Below, in pieces: positions 32,003 to 41,936 of a DNA stretch of 64,000 nucleotides; positions within the stretch are counted from its first letter, which is position 1, and each line of letters opens with the position of its first letter. The notes under the pieces are model-generated. The model searched no databases, had not been told where the DNA came from, and saw only the letters and a list, made by a program, of their open reading frames with translations. Source of the stretch: Lawsonibacter hominis (GTDB lineage Bacteria; Bacillota; Clostridia; Oscillospirales; Oscillospiraceae); contig NZ_JACOPP010000011.1 in assembly GCF_014287895.1 (NCBI RefSeq), forward strand, positions 45,066 through 109,065. Direction: 5' to 3'. A program made the translations under genes and the position numbers.

Positions 32003-32536
32003 ATGGCCCGCTATGGCTTTATCCATGACAAGCTGGATATCAAATTTCTCATTCTCTACCTGATGGCCCGGGTGGTGGCCCCCATTGACTTTCCCACGCT
32101 CACCGATCTGACCATGTGCGACGGGGGCGTCGATTATTTCGAATTTGCCGAGGCGGTAAACGAGCTGGTGGAGACCGGCCATTTGGTTTTGGAAGACGAC
32201 CGCTACGCCATCACGGAGAAAGGGCGCCGGGACGGCGCCGCCTGTGAGAGCAGCCTGCCCTACTCGGTCAAGCGCAAGGCCGGGCTCCAGGTATCCAAGC
32301 TCAACGGCGCGCTGCGGCGCAATGCCCAGGTACGCTCGCAGGTCCTGGAGCGGGCGGAGGGCGGCTTTACCGTGGAGCTGGCCCTGGACGACGACGGCGG
32401 GAATCTGTTTTCCCTGTCCCTGTTCTGCGCCTCCCGGGACCAGGGGGAGCGCCTGTGCTCCGGTTTTCAGGCCAAGCCCGAGCGGGTCTACAACGAAGTC
32501 CTTTCCGCCCTGCTGGATGAGGAGGAAACCGAATGA
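32003..32536 (+). CDS. DUF4364 family protein
   Basis: 177 aa from ATG 32003 after AAAGGAG. MARYGFIHDKLDIKFLILYL, FPTLTDLTMCDGGVDYFEFA, YAITEKGRRDGAACESSLPY are characteristic of DUF4364, a winged-helix-like protein widespread in Clostridia and presumed DNA-binding. Its stop overlaps the next start as ATGA, so it is co-translated with the hydrolase. Confidence 0.9.
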   Translation: MARYGFIHDKLDIKFLILYLMARVVAPIDFPTLTDLTMCDGGVDYFEFAEAVNELVETGHLVLEDDRYAITEKGRRDGAACESSLPYSVKRKAGLQVSKLNGALRRNAQVRSQVLERAEGGFTVELALDDDGGNLFSLSLFCASRDQGERLCSGFQAKPERVYNEVLSALLDEEETE

Positions 32537-33531
32537 GCCGCTCTCCCTTTCCCGAAGAACTGCTGCCCGGCCTCTTCCGGATCCCTGTGCCCCTGCCCGG
32601 CAACCCGCTGAAAGAGCTCAACGCCTATCTGCTCCGCGGCGCACAGCGCAGCGTTCTGGTGGATACCGGCTTTCGTCAGAGCGCCTGCCGGGAGGCCCTG
32701 TTTGCCGGGCTGGAGGCCCTGGGCTGCCTGGACAAGCCCATCGACGTGGTGCTCACCCATCTGCATTCCGATCATTCCGGTCTTGCCCCGGAGGTGGCGG
32801 GTACGGCGGGGACCATCTACGTCAGCCGCGTGGACCGTCCCTCCCTGGACGATCCGGAGGCCCGCCGGGTCTTCTGGGGTATGGCGGAGCGGCGCTTTCT
32901 GGAGGAGGGCTTTCCGCTTTTGTCCCTGCGCCATCTGAACGACACCAACCCCGCCCGCTCCATGGCTCCGCCCACCGGCGGTCACTATGAAAGCCTGGAG
33001 GACGGCCAGCTTCTGGAGCTGGGCCCCTGGCGGCTGCGGTGCCTGCTGATGCCGGGACACACGCCGGGGCAGATGTGCTTCTTCCTGGAGGAACACAATG
33101 CCATTCTCCTTGGGGATCACGTGCTCTTCGATATTACCCCCAATATCACCGCCTGGCCTGCCATGCCGGACGCCCTGGGTTCCTACCTGGTCAGTCTGGA
33201 GCGGGTGCGCGCCTACGGCGGCGCCCTCCCTCTGCCCGGCCACCGGGGCCGCGGGGACCTGACCGCCCGGGTGGGACAGCTGACGGCGCACCACCAGTGC
33301 CGGCTGGAGGAGGCCTTCGCCGCCGTGCGGGACCACCCCGGAGCGGGGGCCTATACGCTGGCAGGCTATATGAGCTGGAAGATCCGCGCCGCTTCCTGGG
33401 CGGAGTTTCCGGAGACTCAGAAGTGGTTTGCCGTGGGAGAATGCATGTCCCATCTGGATCATCTGGCCGCCCTGGGGCGGATCGAGCGGCGCACCGCAGA
33501 CGGGCGTGCGGCCTACTTTGCGCGCTCCTGA
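32533..33531 (+). CDS. MBL-fold metallo-hydrolase
   Basis: 332 aa. Metallo-beta-lactamase motifs: THLHSDHSG (metal ligands), MPGHTPGQM, LLGDHVLFD and the later LPGHRGRGD. C-terminal winged-helix-like region (YMSWKIRAASWAEFPETQKW). Related to lactonase/hydroxyacylglutathione hydrolase-like enzymes; the substrate is unknown. Confidence 0.9.
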   Translation: MSRSPFPEELLPGLFRIPVPLPGNPLKELNAYLLRGAQRSVLVDTGFRQSACREALFAGLEALGCLDKPIDVVLTHLHSDHSGLAPEVAGTAGTIYVSRVDRPSLDDPEARRVFWGMAERRFLEEGFPLLSLRHLNDTNPARSMAPPTGGHYESLEDGQLLELGPWRLRCLLMPGHTPGQMCFFLEEHNAILLGDHVLFDITPNITAWPAMPDALGSYLVSLERVRAYGGALPLPGHRGRGDLTARVGQLTAHHQCRLEEAFAAVRDHPGAGAYTLAGYMSWKIRAASWAEFPETQKWFAVGECMSHLDHLAALGRIERRTADGRAAYFARS

Positions 33532-33539
33532 CCGCCCCT

Positions 33540-33676
33540 CAAAGCCGCCCCCCGATATACAAGCGGCCTAATTTGATTCCGCCGCCTGCGGGCGGCGGAA
33601 CTCTGCGAGGCGGGCAATGACGATACTCTTTCCGCACACTGAGCCGCCCCCGCCGGTTTTCCGGCGGGGGCGGCTC
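33540..33676. repeat. Repeat fragment and 16-bp perfect hairpin
   Basis: 33,572-33,620 holds CCGCCGCCTGCGGGCGGCGG and AACTCTGCGAGGCGGG, the same words as in the repeats at 60.7-60.9 kb. At 33,641-33,676 GAGCCGCCCCCGCCGG pairs perfectly with its complement over a TTTT loop, between two converging genes; it lacks a U-tract but likely terminates both. Confidence 0.62.
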
Positions 33677-33678
33677 GT

Positions 33679-35223
33679 TCACACCAGCGGCGCCACCACC
33701 CGCAGGATGGAGCGCAGAAATTTCCGGGGCCAGGAGTGGCCGCGGCACTGTTCCAGGGTGACCGCCTGGCTCCGGGCCTGGGTCGCCAGGAAATCCGCCT
33801 TGATCTCCAATACCGTAGGGTCATTGCAAAGCCAAACTCCATCCTCAAAATGCAGGAACATGCTGCGGTAGTCCAGGTTGATGGAGCCTACCGTGCCGTA
33901 ACGATCGTCCACTGCAAAATTTTTCGCGTGGACAAAGCCGGGCGTGTATTCAAAAATCTGTACGCCCGCCTCCAGCAAGGGCTGGTAGTGGGCGCGGGTC
34001 AGCTCAAAGACCAGGCGCTTGTCCGGGACGTGGGGCGTGATGATGCGCACGTCCACCCCGGCCTTGGCCGCGTTGCACAGGGCGGTATTCACACTGTCGC
34101 TGACGATCAGGTAAGGCGTCATGATATAAACATAATTCTGCGCCTTGTTGATGAGGTTCAGGTATACCGTCTCCCCCACCGCCTCGTTATCCAGCGGGTT
34201 GTCCGTATAGGGCTGCACGAAATGGTTCCCGCCCGGCTCTGCCCCGGCAGGCGGCGCAGGCGCCCGGAAGCGGTCATAGTCCTCCTCTACCTCCCGGATG
34301 TATTCCCACATCGTCAGGAACATCACCGTCATGCTCCAAGCCGCCGCCCCCTTGACCTGGATCGCGCTGTCCTTCCAGTGCCCATAGCGCGGCTTGGCAT
34401 TGATATACTCGTCGGCCAGGTTAATGCCGCCGGTAAAGGCGGTGTGCCCGTCGATGATGCAGAATTTCCGGTGGTCCCGGTTGTTCATGCGGATGGAGAG
34501 CACCGGTTTGAAGCGGTTGAACGAGCAGCAGGGGATGCCGGTCTCGGCCTCCAGCTTCCGGTCATACCGCATCGGCAGCGTGGGCAGGCACCCCACATCG
34601 TCGTAGATGATGCGCACATCCACGCCCGCAGCGTGCTTTTCCTTGAGGATCTCCAGCACAGAGTCCCAGAAGATACCGGGAGCGATGATAAAGTATTCAA
34701 GGAAAATATAGCGCTTTGCATGGCGCAGCTCCTCCAGCATCACCGGAAACGCGTCGTCCCCCAGCGGAAAATAGCGGGTATCGGTATTGGTATAGGCGGG
34801 ACAGTGGGCATACCGCTCCAGGTAACGGGACTGGATCACCGCATCCATTCCAAAGCCCGAAAGGGATTCCGCCTTACAGTCCTGCTCCAGCACCTCGATC
34901 ATCTTGCGGTCCATTCCCTGCATTTTCCGCCGCATCCGCGCGGAAAGACGGTTGCCGCCGCACAGCAGGTACACCAGCCAGCCGAAGACCGGGAAAATGA
35001 GGATCGGGATGATCCAGGCGATCTTATACCCCGGGTCCGTCTGCCGGGAGACGATGATCAGTACCGCCAGGATGGACAGGATCACACAGTTCCAATAAAA
35101 ATAAACGAAAAAGGCGGAAAAAAACACCATGGACACCAGCAGCAATGCCGCCTGGAAAACGATCAGGGCCGCAATCAGCACCGTCCGGTTGAAGATCAGC
35201 GAGGTGAGCTTTTTAATATTCAC
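33679..35223 (-). CDS. cls: Cardiolipin synthase
   Basis: 514 aa from GTG 35223 after GAGGAGG. Two N-terminal membrane segments (LIAALIVFQAALLLVSMVFF; WIIPILIFPVFGWLVYLLCG), then two phospholipase D HKD motifs: HRKFCIIDGHTAFTGG and HAKNFAVDDRYGTVGS. Makes cardiolipin from phosphatidylglycerol at the membrane. Length normal for the family. The gene lies 12 bp after dnaE. Confidence 0.94.
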   Translation of the reverse strand: MNIKKLTSLIFNRTVLIAALIVFQAALLLVSMVFFSAFFVYFYWNCVILSILAVLIIVSRQTDPGYKIAWIIPILIFPVFGWLVYLLCGGNRLSARMRRKMQGMDRKMIEVLEQDCKAESLSGFGMDAVIQSRYLERYAHCPAYTNTDTRYFPLGDDAFPVMLEELRHAKRYIFLEYFIIAPGIFWDSVLEILKEKHAAGVDVRIIYDDVGCLPTLPMRYDRKLEAETGIPCCSFNRFKPVLSIRMNNRDHRKFCIIDGHTAFTGGINLADEYINAKPRYGHWKDSAIQVKGAAAWSMTVMFLTMWEYIREVEEDYDRFRAPAPPAGAEPGGNHFVQPYTDNPLDNEAVGETVYLNLINKAQNYVYIMTPYLIVSDSVNTALCNAAKAGVDVRIITPHVPDKRLVFELTRAHYQPLLEAGVQIFEYTPGFVHAKNFAVDDRYGTVGSINLDYRSMFLHFEDGVWLCNDPTVLEIKADFLATQARSQAVTLEQCRGHSWPRKFLRSILRVVAPLV

Positions 35224-35235
35224 AGGTAGGCCTCC

Positions 35236-38200
35236 TCACTTCACGACGACATTTTCCGCCCCCAGCAGTTCCTCCAGCTCCCGTACCAGGGCCGGATGGA
35301 CCACCACCGGAGTGGGGCTCGTCCACTGGTTTTCCGCCTCGAACTTTGCCTTGAACAGCTCCTCTCCCGGGAACATGGTCAAAATCAGCTGGATCTTTTT
35401 CCAGCGGGGGTCGTCCATACTGGGCACACGGATGTAAAGCTTTTTTGCTTTTCCACTCTCTTCGGAAGCGGCGGGTGCGGCTGTGCCCGCCTGCTCCAGA
35501 GGGCGCACCCGGTCGCACATGAGCTGGGGCGCCTTCTCGTCCCGGACGGAGATGCGCCCCTCCGCCAGGATGGGCATATTCTCTTTCAGATAAGGCCCGC
35601 ACTCCGCCAGCACCCGTGCAAAAACCAGCATCTCCAGCGAGCCGGTGTCGTCCTCCAGCGTTACGTAGGCCATGAGCGTATTGTTCCGGGTGGTCTTGGT
35701 CTTGGAGGCCGTCACAACTCCGGCCAGCGTGAGGCGCTGGCCGTCCCGGTAGGCGCTGGGCCCGCTCTCCTGCTCAAAGTCGGAGAGCACGCCGCCGATG
35801 GGCGCCGCCTGGAAGCGCTTGGCCAGGTCCCGGTATTCGTCCATGGGATGGCCGGTGAGATAAAGGCCGGTGGTCTCCTTTTCCATACGCATCAGCTGAC
35901 TGCGGCTGTACTCCGGGAGATTCTTCAGGTGCATCGCCGGGGCGGACTCCGTCACGTCCCCTCCCCCGCCGAACAGGTCAAACTGGCCTTCCAGGTTCTT
36001 GCGGCGGGTCTGGGCGATCTGGTCCACCACCGACTCGCACACGTCCAGCAGCTGGGAACGATAGACGCCCATGCTGTCAAACGCCCCGCATTTGATGAGG
36101 TTCTCCAGCACCCGCTTGTTCAGGTCCGCGTCAAACAGGCGCTGGCAGAAGTCCGGAAAACCGGAAAAGGCCCCCGCCTGTTCCCGCTCCGCCAGCACAG
36201 CGTTGATGAATCCCCGCCCTACGCCCTTGACCGCCACCAGTCCGAAGCGGATGTGGTCGCCGGACACGGTGAAATCCGCCCCGGACTCGTTGATATCCGG
36301 CGGCAGCAGGGGGATGCCGCATTCCTTGCATTCCGCGATATACTCGGCCACCTTCTCGCTGGAATCCAGTACGGAGGTCAGCAGGGCGGCCATGTACTCC
36401 TTGGTGTAGTGATACTTGAACCAGGCCGTCTGATAGGCCACGATGGCGTAACTCACCGCGTGGGCCTTGTTGAAGGCGTACTCGGCAAAGGCTTCGATCT
36501 CATCGTAAATATCCTGCGCCGTCTGCTCCGGGACGCCCCGGTTCACACAGCCGGTGATGCCCCGGTCCGAATCGCCGTAGACGAACGATTTCCGCTCCTG
36601 TTCGATCTGGGCCCGCTTTTTCTTTGAAATCGCCCGGCGCACCATATCCGCCTGTCCCAGAGTATACCCCGCCAGCTTGCGGAATATCTCGATGACCTGC
36701 TCCTGATAAACGATACAGCCGTAGGTCACCGACAAAATAGGCTCCAGAAGCGGGGTCTTGTACTTGACCTTGTCCGGATTGTGCTTGCAGGCGATGAAGC
36801 GCGGGATGGAATCCATAGGGCCGGGGCGGTAGAGGGCGATGATGGCGGTGATGTCCTCAATGTTCTGGGGCTTGAGGCCCACGCATACGCCGGTCATCCC
36901 CGCCGATTCCATCTGGAACACGCCGGAGGTCCGCCCGTCGGAAAGCATCCGGAACACCTCCGGATCGGAGTCCGGGATATCCGCCAGCGTAAAGCCCGGC
37001 TGCTTTGCCGCTACCAGCTTCACGGTGTCATCCAGAATGGTCAGGTTGCGCAGGCCCAGAAAATCCATTTTGAGCAGGCCCAGCTCCTCAAGGGTCGTCA
37101 TCACATACTGCGTGACCACGGATTCGTCGTTTTTCGCCAGAGGCACATAATCCACCACCGGCCTGCGGGTGATGACCACCCCGGCGGCGTGGGTGGAGGC
37201 GTGGCGGGGCATGCCCTCGATGGCCCGCGCCGTGTCGATGAGAGTGCGGATGCGCTCGTCCCCCTCATAGGAGTCCTTGAGCTGCTTGGAGAGCTTGAGG
37301 GCGTCGTCCAGAGTGATGTGGAGGGTGGACGGCACCTGCTTGGCCACCGCGTCCACATCGGCATAGGGGATGTTCAGGGCCCGGCCCACGTCCCGGATGG
37401 CCCCGCGGGCGGCCATGGTGCCGAAGGTGACGATCTGGGCCACGTGGTCGGCGCCGTACTTGTCCTGGACATATTCAATGACCTCCTGGCGGCGGCGGAT
37501 GCAGAAGTCGATGTCGATATCAGGCATCGTGACCCGCTCCGGGTTCAGAAAGCGCTCGAAATAGAGGCTGTATTTCATGGGGTCCACATCGGTGATCTTC
37601 ATACAGTAGGCCACCATGCTCCCCGCCGCCGAGCCACGGCCCGGCCCCACCGGAATGCCCCGCCCCTTGGCGTAGCCGATGAAGTCGGAGACAATGAGGA
37701 AGTAGTCCACAAAGCCCATCTGCCGGATGACGCCCATCTCGTAGGTCAGCCGCTCCCGATAGGCCGCCGGGGCGTCGGGGTAGCGGCGGGCAAACCCCTC
37801 TTCACAGAGCTTTTGGAAGTAGGCGTCCCCGTCGTCATAGCCTTCGGGCAGCTTGAATTCCGGCAGATGGTGTACGCCGAACCGGAACTCCAGATTGCAG
37901 GCGTCGGCGATCTTCTGCGTGTTCTCCACCGCCTGGGGATAGTCGGGAAAGAGGGCCGCCATCTCCTCGGCGGACTTCACATAAAGTTCCTGGGTCTCCA
38001 TCTTCAGGCGATTGGGGTCGTCCACCGTTTTGCCCATCTGGATGCACATCAGGGTGTCCTGCATCTGGGCGTCTTCCCGGCGGAGGTAGTGGGCGTCGTT
38101 GGTCACCACCAGGGGAATGCCGGTCTCCTGATGGATGCGCAGCAGTCCCTGATTGATCTCCGGGTCCCGGGGCAAGGCGTGGTCCTGAAGCTCCAGATAG

Positions 38201-38709
38201 TAGCCGTCCGCCCCAAAGAGCTCCCGCATCTCCAGCGCGGCGGCCTTGGCGGCCTCGTAATTGCCCGCCAGGATCAGGCGGGGCACCTCCCCCGACTGAC
38301 AGGCGGACAGGGCGATCAGGCCTTCCGCGTGTTCCCGCAGCAGCTGCTTGTCGATGCGCGGCTTGATGTAGAAGCCCTCGGTAAAGGCCGCCGAGTCCAG
38401 AAAACAGAGGTTGCGGTAGCCTACTTCGTTTTTGCACAGGAGGATCAAATGGCGGGCCTCCGCGTCGTACTCGTGGACGCGGTCGGTGCGGCTCCGCGGG
38501 GCTACGTAGACCTCGCAGCCGATGATGGGCTTGACCCCCGCCGCCTTGCAGGCCTTATAAAAGTCCACCACGCCGTACATGACCCCGTGGTCGGTGATGG
38601 CCACGGCGCTCTGTCCCAGCTCCTTGACGCGCTTGACCAGCTCCGTGATGCGGCAGGCGCCGTCCAGCAGAGAAAATTCCGTATGGACATGCAGGTGGAC
38701 GAAGGACAT
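35236..38709 (-). CDS. dnaE: DNA polymerase III alpha subunit, DnaE type
   Basis: 1157 aa. N-terminal PHP domain (FVHLHVHTEFSLLDGACRIT), polymerase core with catalytic aspartates in TMPDIDIDFCIRRR (about residue 400), GPGRGSAAGSMVAYC, and a C-terminal OB fold (LTLAGVVTASKTKTTRNNTL). In Firmicutes DnaE extends primers before handing over to PolC. AAGGAG ribosome site. Full length. Confidence 0.97.
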   Translation of the reverse strand: MSFVHLHVHTEFSLLDGACRITELVKRVKELGQSAVAITDHGVMYGVVDFYKACKAAGVKPIIGCEVYVAPRSRTDRVHEYDAEARHLILLCKNEVGYRNLCFLDSAAFTEGFYIKPRIDKQLLREHAEGLIALSACQSGEVPRLILAGNYEAAKAAALEMRELFGADGYYLELQDHALPRDPEINQGLLRIHQETGIPLVVTNDAHYLRREDAQMQDTLMCIQMGKTVDDPNRLKMETQELYVKSAEEMAALFPDYPQAVENTQKIADACNLEFRFGVHHLPEFKLPEGYDDGDAYFQKLCEEGFARRYPDAPAAYRERLTYEMGVIRQMGFVDYFLIVSDFIGYAKGRGIPVGPGRGSAAGSMVAYCMKITDVDPMKYSLYFERFLNPERVTMPDIDIDFCIRRRQEVIEYVQDKYGADHVAQIVTFGTMAARGAIRDVGRALNIPYADVDAVAKQVPSTLHITLDDALKLSKQLKDSYEGDERIRTLIDTARAIEGMPRHASTHAAGVVITRRPVVDYVPLAKNDESVVTQYVMTTLEELGLLKMDFLGLRNLTILDDTVKLVAAKQPGFTLADIPDSDPEVFRMLSDGRTSGVFQMESAGMTGVCVGLKPQNIEDITAIIALYRPGPMDSIPRFIACKHNPDKVKYKTPLLEPILSVTYGCIVYQEQVIEIFRKLAGYTLGQADMVRRAISKKKRAQIEQERKSFVYGDSDRGITGCVNRGVPEQTAQDIYDEIEAFAEYAFNKAHAVSYAIVAYQTAWFKYHYTKEYMAALLTSVLDSSEKVAEYIAECKECGIPLLPPDINESGADFTVSGDHIRFGLVAVKGVGRGFINAVLAEREQAGAFSGFPDFCQRLFDADLNKRVLENLIKCGAFDSMGVYRSQLLDVCESVVDQIAQTRRKNLEGQFDLFGGGGDVTESAPAMHLKNLPEYSRSQLMRMEKETTGLYLTGHPMDEYRDLAKRFQAAPIGGVLSDFEQESGPSAYRDGQRLTLAGVVTASKTKTTRNNTLMAYVTLEDDTGSLEMLVFARVLAECGPYLKENMPILAEGRISVRDEKAPQLMCDRVRPLEQAGTAAPAASEESGKAKKLYIRVPSMDDPRWKKIQLILTMFPGEELFKAKFEAENQWTSPTPVVVHPALVRELEELLGAENVVVK

Positions 38710-38766
38710 GCGATTCAGCTCCTTTTTGTTCTCTCCGGTGAGCGGCAGGGCGGACGCTGCGCCGCC

Positions 38767-39033
38767 CTACCGCCATTCCATGCGTTTCTTGCACTTGGGA
38801 CAGGCAAACCCGCCCTCCGAAGTGCGCTCCATGGCCTGTTTGAAGACGCTCTCACCGCAGGACGGGCAGCGCAGGCCCCGCTCGGCGGCCACTGCGCTCA
38901 CGCACAGCACGGCTCCGCCCAGGATGACGGGCACGCCGTTGTGCAGGAGGTATCCGGCCAGAAGGCCCGCAAAAAAGACCGCCACGCAGCACAGCAGCTG
39001 CTTTTTCCAAATGGAATTCAGTTTCCGTTCCAT
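38767..39033 (-). CDS. Small membrane zinc-ribbon protein
   Basis: 88 aa from ATG 39033. Two hydrophobic spans (LLCCVAVFFAGLLAGYLL; VPVILGGAVLCVSAVAA) followed by a zinc ribbon with CPSC and CPKC. Encoded between whiA and dnaE. No function known for this type. Confidence 0.68.
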   Translation of the reverse strand: MERKLNSIWKKQLLCCVAVFFAGLLAGYLLHNGVPVILGGAVLCVSAVAAERGLRCPSCGESVFKQAMERTSEGGFACPKCKKRMEWR

Positions 39034-39074
39034 CCTTCCGCTCCCTCTCCCGTTTCCCATCGCCCGCAAGGGCC

Positions 39075-39968
39075 TCACCGTTTCGCCAGTCCCAACAGCT
39101 TTCGCAGCCGGTGATTGAGGGCCGACTTGCTCACCGGCGGGTCGCACAGGGTGCAGAGCTGGGACAGTGTCATTTCCGGATGCGCCATGCGCAGATCCAC
39201 CGCTTCCTTGAGCTTGTCCGGCAGTTCCGCCAGCATGCCCCGCTGTTCCAGCGTATAGATGGCCTCGATCTGTTCCTGGGCGGCGTCCACCGCCTTGTCC
39301 AGGTTGTGGGCGTCACAGTTGACCCGGCGATTGACGCTCCCCCGCAAGTCTTTCTCCGCCTTGGCGTTCATGATCTCCATCGCGGCCAGCGGCGCGCCGA
39401 TGGCCGTCAAAAAATCCTCAATCGCCTCGCTCTGCTTGAAATAGGTCAGGCTGTTCCCCTTGCGCAGGGTCTCCTTGGGGGAAAACCCCGCCTCCAGCAG
39501 CAGCGCGCGCAGCTCTCCGCTGACGCTCAGGTGCGCAGTGGCAAGCTCCAGATGGTAGCGCTTGGCCGGGTCAGTGACCGAGCCGCCCGCCAGAAAGGCC
39601 CCCCGGAAAAAGGCCGTACGGCAGTGTTCCTCCTCCAGCACGGCAAAATTGATGTGGTGGGCCAAGCTCTCCGCCGGGTTCTGGCCAAAGGCGGAAAAGA
39701 GGGCGCACAGCTTGTCCGGCGCGGTGATCTGAAAGGTCCGCTTGCCCGCCCCTTCCTCCGGCATGCGGTCAAAGGCGAGGCGAAAGGCTTTCTGAAACAG
39801 AGCGGGCAGACGCTGGGCAAACTCCGCCGACTCCGTGACGATCCGCACCTGCCGGGGGGTAAACTGGTTGCAATAGAGCAGCACCCCGTAGGCCTCCGCC
39901 TGAGCGCAGCAGCGGCGGGAGAGGGACGAGCGGCACAGTTCCGCTTTCACCTGTGAAGAAAAGGACAT
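39075..39968 (-). CDS. whiA: DNA-binding protein WhiA
   Basis: 297 aa. N-terminal degenerate LAGLIDADG part (residues about 1-200; YGVLLYCNQFTPRQVRIVTE, FFRGAFLAGGSVTDPAKRYH) and C-terminal HTH (MTLSQLCTLCDPPVSKSALN). Affects division and sporulation-related processes in Gram-positives. Follows yvcK as in the conserved rapZ-yvcK-whiA cluster; GGGGAGG ribosome site. Confidence 0.96.
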   Translation of the reverse strand: MSFSSQVKAELCRSSLSRRCCAQAEAYGVLLYCNQFTPRQVRIVTESAEFAQRLPALFQKAFRLAFDRMPEEGAGKRTFQITAPDKLCALFSAFGQNPAESLAHHINFAVLEEEHCRTAFFRGAFLAGGSVTDPAKRYHLELATAHLSVSGELRALLLEAGFSPKETLRKGNSLTYFKQSEAIEDFLTAIGAPLAAMEIMNAKAEKDLRGSVNRRVNCDAHNLDKAVDAAQEQIEAIYTLEQRGMLAELPDKLKEAVDLRMAHPEMTLSQLCTLCDPPVSKSALNHRLRKLLGLAKR

Positions 39969-40025
39969 GGGCTACCTCCCCCCCGCCCCGGCAAACCGAT
40001 GAGAAGAACGCTGGTCCAGGCGGGT

Positions 40026-41048
40026 TTAAAAAATTTTCGTGTCCGCCCGTTCGCTGTAGAGTTCCATCACCGCCTGGGCCAGACGCCGGACGGAGTGGCG
40101 GGCGTAATCCTGGGTCTCGGAGGCCAGGGGCCGCTCCACCACCTCCACGCCCAGCGCTTCGATCGCGTCCCGGTCCACAACGATGGGAGCGGCGTCCTCT
40201 TCCCGGTAGCGCTCCAGCAGGCCCTGGCGCACGGGGGCGCAGTTGCACAGGCACAGGTCCACCAGCGCCGGGGCGGAATGGCGCAGCAGGGCCTTCACAT
40301 GGTCGCAGGCCGTCATGCCCTCGGTCTCCCCATCCTGGGTCATGATATTGCAGATGTAGATCTTCAGCGCGTCGGAGGCGCACACCGCATCGGAAATGCC
40401 GTCCACCAGCAGGTTTGGGATGACGCTGGTATACAGGCTTCCCGGCCCCAGCAGGATCAGGTCGGCCTGACGGATCGCACGCACCGCCTCCGGCAGCGCC
40501 TTGGGATGCTCGGGCAGCAGGCGCACACTCTCAATGCGGCAGTCCTGAGCCTTTTTGAAGGCACAGATCTTGGACTCCCCCAGCACCGTGGCGCCGTTTT
40601 CAAAGGTGGCCTCCAGCGCCACGTCGGCATTGGTCACCGGCAGCACCCGGCCGGAGATGGCCAGCACCTGGCTCATGCGGGCCACCGCCTGGTCGAAGGA
40701 ATCGGAAATGCCGTTGAGGGCCGCCAGGATCAGATTCCCGAAGGACTGGCCCGTCAGGTTGCCGGAGCCCGCCGGGAAGCGGTAGGTCAACAGCTGCTGC
40801 ATGACCGGCTCCACATTGGCCAGGGCCTCCATACAGTGGCGGATGTCCCCCGGCGGGGGCATGCCAAGGTCCTGGCGCAGCCTGCCGGATCCGCCTCCGT
40901 CATCCGCCACGGTGACGATAGCGGTCAGGTTCTTGGTGTGGTTTTTCAGGCCCCGCAGCATGGTGGAAAGGCCGGTGCCGCCGCCGATGGCGACCACACG
41001 GGGCCCCCGCTGCTCCCACCCGGCCTGGGCGCATTCGTCATGTTCCAT
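40026..41048 (-). CDS. yvcK: YvcK/CofD-like gluconeogenesis factor
   Basis: 340 aa from ATG 41048 after AAGGAGGG (an upstream ATG at 41,069 lies before that site). Conserved nucleotide-binding start VVAIGGGTGLSTMLRGLKNH, TVADDGGGSGRLRQDLGMPP, GDIRHCMEALA and LILLGPGSLYTSVIPNLLV. Needed for growth on gluconeogenic carbon and for cell-wall homeostasis; binds UDP-sugars. Confidence 0.96.
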   Translation of the reverse strand: MEHDECAQAGWEQRGPRVVAIGGGTGLSTMLRGLKNHTKNLTAIVTVADDGGGSGRLRQDLGMPPPGDIRHCMEALANVEPVMQQLLTYRFPAGSGNLTGQSFGNLILAALNGISDSFDQAVARMSQVLAISGRVLPVTNADVALEATFENGATVLGESKICAFKKAQDCRIESVRLLPEHPKALPEAVRAIRQADLILLGPGSLYTSVIPNLLVDGISDAVCASDALKIYICNIMTQDGETEGMTACDHVKALLRHSAPALVDLCLCNCAPVRQGLLERYREEDAAPIVVDRDAIEALGVEVVERPLASETQDYARHSVRRLAQAVMELYSERADTKIF

Positions 41049-41061
41049 CGCTGCGCCCTCC

Positions 41062-41922
41062 TTATGCACGGGTCATGTCCCGGTGGTTTTCCGTGGCTGG
41101 ATAGCCCTTCCGGCGGATAAACTCCGCCAGGGCGCGGGTAATGGCGACGCTGCGGTGCTGTCCGCCGGTGCAGCCCACACCGATGACCAGCACCGTCTTT
41201 CCCTCCTCCACATACTGCGGCAGCAAAAAGCCCATCAGATGCTCCATATGGGTCATAAAGTCGCGGGTCTGCTGGTAGCCGAAGACGAAGCTGTACACCC
41301 CGTCGTCCAGGCCGGTCTGATGGCGCAGCTCGGCAATATAGTAGGGGTTGGGCAAAAAGCGCACGTCGAACACCAGGTCGGCCTCGATGGGGATGCCGTA
41401 TTTAAAGCCGAAGGAGATGACGTTGACGCTCATCGCGGGCGTATCCGCCCCGCCGCCGAAGATCCGCAGCACCTCTCCCCGCAGCTTGGCGTTGGTCAGG
41501 GCCGAAGTGTCGATGATGTACTCCGCGCGCTGCCGGACGGGTGCAAGCACCGTGCGCTCCTGGCGCACCGCCTCATCCAGGGAACGGGACGCGCCCGCCA
41601 GCGGGTGGATGCGCCGGGTCTCCTTATAGCGCTTGATGATGGTCTCCACGCCGGCCTCCACGAAGAGGATCTTATAATCGCAGCCCATCCGATGCAGCGC
41701 CGACAGCGCCTCGAAGAGGCCCTCGAAGGTCTGTCCGCCCCGGATATCGGTGACCAGGGCCACCCGCTCATACCGCCCGGGAGAGGCCATGCACAGCTCC
41801 GCAAATTTCGGGATCAGCGGGGCGGGCAGATTGTCCACCACATAAAATCCGATGTCCTCCAAAAAGGAGGCCACCTTACTTTTTCCCGCCCCGGACAGGC
41901 CGGAGATCAGTATCAATTCCAT
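41062..41922 (-). CDS. rapZ: RNase adapter RapZ / YvcJ nucleotide-binding protein
   Basis: 286 aa from ATG 41922. Walker A GLSGAGKSKVASFLEDIGF, VVDNLPAPLIP, VFDVRFLPNPYYI and the C-terminal VLVIGVGCTGGQHRSVAI. In enteric bacteria it guides GlmZ decay; in Gram-positives (YvcJ) it affects competence and cell-wall metabolism. Lies 15 bp after murB and 13 bp before yvcK, a single operon. The frame is open further upstream over murB but only this start fits. Confidence 0.96.
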   Translation of the reverse strand: MELILISGLSGAGKSKVASFLEDIGFYVVDNLPAPLIPKFAELCMASPGRYERVALVTDIRGGQTFEGLFEALSALHRMGCDYKILFVEAGVETIIKRYKETRRIHPLAGASRSLDEAVRQERTVLAPVRQRAEYIIDTSALTNAKLRGEVLRIFGGGADTPAMSVNVISFGFKYGIPIEADLVFDVRFLPNPYYIAELRHQTGLDDGVYSFVFGYQQTRDFMTHMEHLMGFLLPQYVEEGKTVLVIGVGCTGGQHRSVAITRALAEFIRRKGYPATENHRDMTRA

Positions 41923-41936
41923 ATTGGTCACAGTCC

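Noticed and set aside
36781..39114. Long open frame (777 codons) antisense to dnaE
   Set aside because: Shadow of dnaE in high-GC DNA; sequence is low-complexity His/Gly/Val/Leu-rich and unlike a protein family.
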